From: Promerops cafer
Taxonomy: Eukaryota > Chordata > Aves > Passeriformes > Nectariniidae
Reading direction: 5' to 3'
NCBI GenBank assembly: GCA_013398275.1
Contig: VZSE01009352.1
Span: 473,142 to 537,141, forward strand
DNA length: 64,000 bases
Part shown: positions 62,082 through 64,000 of the stretch, piece by piece
Numbering within the stretch: position 1 is the first letter of the stretch
Layout: the number at the start of each line of letters is the position of its first letter
Notes under the pieces: model-generated
What the model saw: the letters and a program-made list of their open reading frames with translations, nothing else
What the model was told of the DNA's origin: nothing
The model's database searches: none
Translations under genes and position numbers: made by a program

Positions 62082-62196
62082 GTTTGCTTCCCAAGATACA
62101 TTTCTAACAAGAAGAGGTGAAGAGTTTTGCATTACTATGAACTACAGAATCGGACTATACGTGGATAATGCAAAGAGTAGAGGCAAAATGGTCCTG
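62082..62196 (+). CDS. Candidate internal exon, gene not recognised
   Basis: A 115-nt segment lies between a strong acceptor (pyrimidine run then TTTCAG, ending 62081) and a consensus donor (CTG|GTGAGT, GT at 62197). One base completes an upstream codon and then 38 codons follow without stop, ending on a codon boundary. The translation begins FASQDTFLTRRGEEFCITMN and ends with GLYVDNAKSRGKMVL. The other two frames have stops. The composition is more balanced than neighbouring AT-rich ORFs and it lies outside any recognised repeat. I do not recognise the protein. The RRG-x-x-F pattern also occurs in transglutaminase N-terminal domains, but that resemblance is weak and I do not rely on it. Chance splice-like ORFs of this size do occur. 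Confidence 0.35.
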
Positions 62197-63827
62197 GTGA
62201 GTATTTAGGTAACTGCCTTAACTGCCAGCTGAGAATCCATCAGTTATTGTTTTGCTCATGGTTTCACTGCAACAGCAAATTACAAACAGCCTGATCCCAT
62301 ATTGCGAAGTATAGGTTACTTGAAAGAAAAGATTAAAAAGAAACAAACATAAATCTATACTTTTCCAGTTCAAACAGTGGAGAAACCTATTAATAGGGAA
62401 GGGAGAATACACTTTGACCTTTCTGACTTGTGAACTATATTCATGTGGAATTTAGTGAATAACTAGCCTTTTACTGCAATCTTTTACTGTTCTTCGAGAG
62501 TATAATTTGACGATTATCAAACAAATTGTATTGAATTTTTTGCCTCTGTTTTAAAAATTTCAGATGCTGGGTTAAACTGCTATACTCAGATTATCAAAGA
62601 CGATTCTTTCATTTTCCTCCATTATCTTAATTACAACCCTTACATTAGAATTTTTTCCTTTTTAAAGGCTTGGTCAACTGTCTAATTGTTTGATTTCAAT
62701 CTACAATATAGCACAGATACTGTGAATTAAATGAAAGATGAACTGTCAGTATTGTTATCAGAACAGCTGGAGAAAAATACATTGCAATCACAAGATCTGT
62801 TTCCCAGCAGTTTTACCAATCTATCCATCTCTTTATCAGTTAGTGGTTTTAATTTATATGTTGCTTTGAGAAATAAGTTTTTAGTTCTTACCAAGAACTG
62901 ACTTCTATGTGAAGAATTGCTAAAGCCTTAATCATCAAGAAAATCACAAGTTATTTCACCAGCTATCATCCTTGTGTTCAGCCATGATATTAAGTTGGAA
63001 GAGGTGTTGGAATCACATACAGACAACCAGACAGTGCAGGAAACTTTGCTTTGCAGATTCACTTCAGGAGGGGTAATTGTGGCCTCAAGGAATTGCCCAA
63101 GCTACCCAAAAAACGTAACAATAGTAGTAGTATGACTGGAGTAGTAGCAGCTCTTTTTGTGTCTCCTGGGAGAGCTCCCACTGAAAAGGACTTTTCACTA
63201 GTCTTTCAATAAATATATTCTGTGATTCCTTTACCTTTGAATTTCACAGTTTCATTGACAGGGAAGTAAGTAGGGCACTGCCATTTCCTCAAACGCATAA
63301 TTATTACCCAGACCTTTGTTGGCACCAAACTGGAAAAGTGTATCTGAACTCCTTTACTCAACTTCTGTCTGCAGCTTTCTATAAGAGATTCTCCTCTCAT
63401 AGTATTTGCCCTCTTCTTTTGGTAAACTATGCACATGAGGGCCTTCAGGGTCCCACTGCAAGATGAAAAATCAGGAGTTTCCAAAATGGTGAGAGGTCTC
63501 AAACATTTTTGGCTAACCAACATGGGACCCATCAATGGTGCCTGATAGGAAAATTCTGTTTGAAAACAGTGACTCTAAGAACTTTTGGTTCAAAGTGTAA
63601 ATTCAGAAGTGTAAATAGATCTCCTAATTTACACAAAAGTATAAATACATCTCCTAATAAATGAAGCACAAGTGTTTGTTTCTCACTAAGCATTGCAGAA
63701 GGCCAAAAATATGCACCAACCTGTTCAGTCTTTTCAGAAAGGAGACCACATGGCAAACAGAGGTATTTCTGTTACTTCTGCTCCATGCGGTTTATCCCCC
63801 CTGTACTTGGCTTCTCAAATCCTGTCT
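62197..63827. other. Putative intronic or intergenic sequence
   Basis: No second exon was identified by eye. It holds a spaced 22-bp near-duplication at 63607-63658. The 109-codon minus-strand ORF at 63206-63535 has no family signature. Confidence 0.45.
63607..63658. repeat. Spaced 22-bp near-perfect duplication
   Basis: AAGTGTAAATAGATCTCCTA plus AT at 63607-63628 recurs at 63637-63658 with two substitutions, a 30-bp period. Confidence 0.85.
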
Positions 63828-64000
63828 TCAGTTTTGGGATACTCACACAAGAAGGACCTCAAAACACTGGGTGAATGTCCAGAGAAGGGAAACAAATGTG
63901 GTGAAGGGTCTGGAACGCAAGTCTAACGAGGAGTGGATGAGTGAGCTGGGGTTGTTTAGCCTTGAGAAAAGGAGGCTTAGGAGGGACCAAGTTGTTCTCT
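63828..64000 (+). mobile_element. CR1 LINE, runs off the window
   Basis: Landmarks are 'cagttttgggatactcacac', 'aagaaggacctcaaaacact', 'tgtccagagaagggaaacaa', 'ggtgaagggtctggaacgca' and 'gagctggggttgtttagcct'. This is the CR1 segment between the reverse-transcriptase C-terminus and the 3' UTR, in plus orientation. It is 5'-truncated at about 63828. The 3' end lies beyond 64000. Confidence 0.92.

Noticed and set aside
62082..62196. Assignment of the candidate exon to a transglutaminase
   Set aside because: Only the RRG-x-x-F pattern and a few nearby residues agree, the exon size does not fit what I recall for that family, and no neighbouring exon was found.

Overview
The window looks like AT-rich, gene-poor nuclear DNA of a bird, most likely a passerine or close relative. 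The evidence is the repeat content: several CR1 LINE fragments, some ending in the CR1-type 3' tail (degenerate TGTGATTCT units), and a set of ERV-derived LTRs with the avian ERVL-type signature (internal TATAAAG, ATTAAA polyadenylation signal, terminus GGGGTTAAACCATGACA). There are no operons and no complete protein-coding gene. Almost every open reading frame is either a chance ORF in AT-rich DNA or part of a transposable element.

Layout, left to right. 1-5029: unannotated single-copy-looking DNA. 5030-6617: two LTR fragments in opposite orientation. 8133-8195: CR1 stub. 9544-9679: purine-rich tract. 9870-11584: a long solo LTR on the minus strand carrying a near-perfect 605-bp direct duplication joined by a single N, probably an assembly artefact. 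12283-12668 and 16637-16889: CR1 3' ends. 18003-18550: ERVL-type LTR. 18551-27741: mostly single-copy, with a conserved-element-like patch near 20.7 kb. 27742-28311: minus-strand LTR. 28925-29440: old CR1. 30448-30726: CCTCT microsatellite broken by a 176-N gap. 30.7-48.1 kb: long, mostly single-copy stretch with one old CR1 reverse-transcriptase relic (40310-40790) and a homeodomain-site-rich patch near 36.8 kb. 48.1-49.3 kb: GC-rich island, TTTTC microsatellite and poly-T tracts. 50.0-50.4 kb: candidate conserved noncoding element with a perfect 14-bp palindrome. 52724-53434: LTR nested inside a CR1. 54780-56196: the longest CR1 (reverse-transcriptase part through 3' end). 59830-60365: degraded LINE reverse transcriptase of the L1/Tx1 type on the minus strand. 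60990-61578: best-preserved ERVL-type LTR. 62082-62196: candidate exon with good splice sites. 63828-64000: CR1 running off the end.

The two observations most worth following up are the L1-type reverse-transcriptase relic, because that clade is generally regarded as lost or nearly lost in birds, and the candidate 115-nt exon, which suggests that at least the right end may lie inside a gene. The most important caution is the 605-bp duplication at the single N, which should not be read as biology without read support. I found no operon-like, CRISPR-like or defence-like system and no RNA gene.
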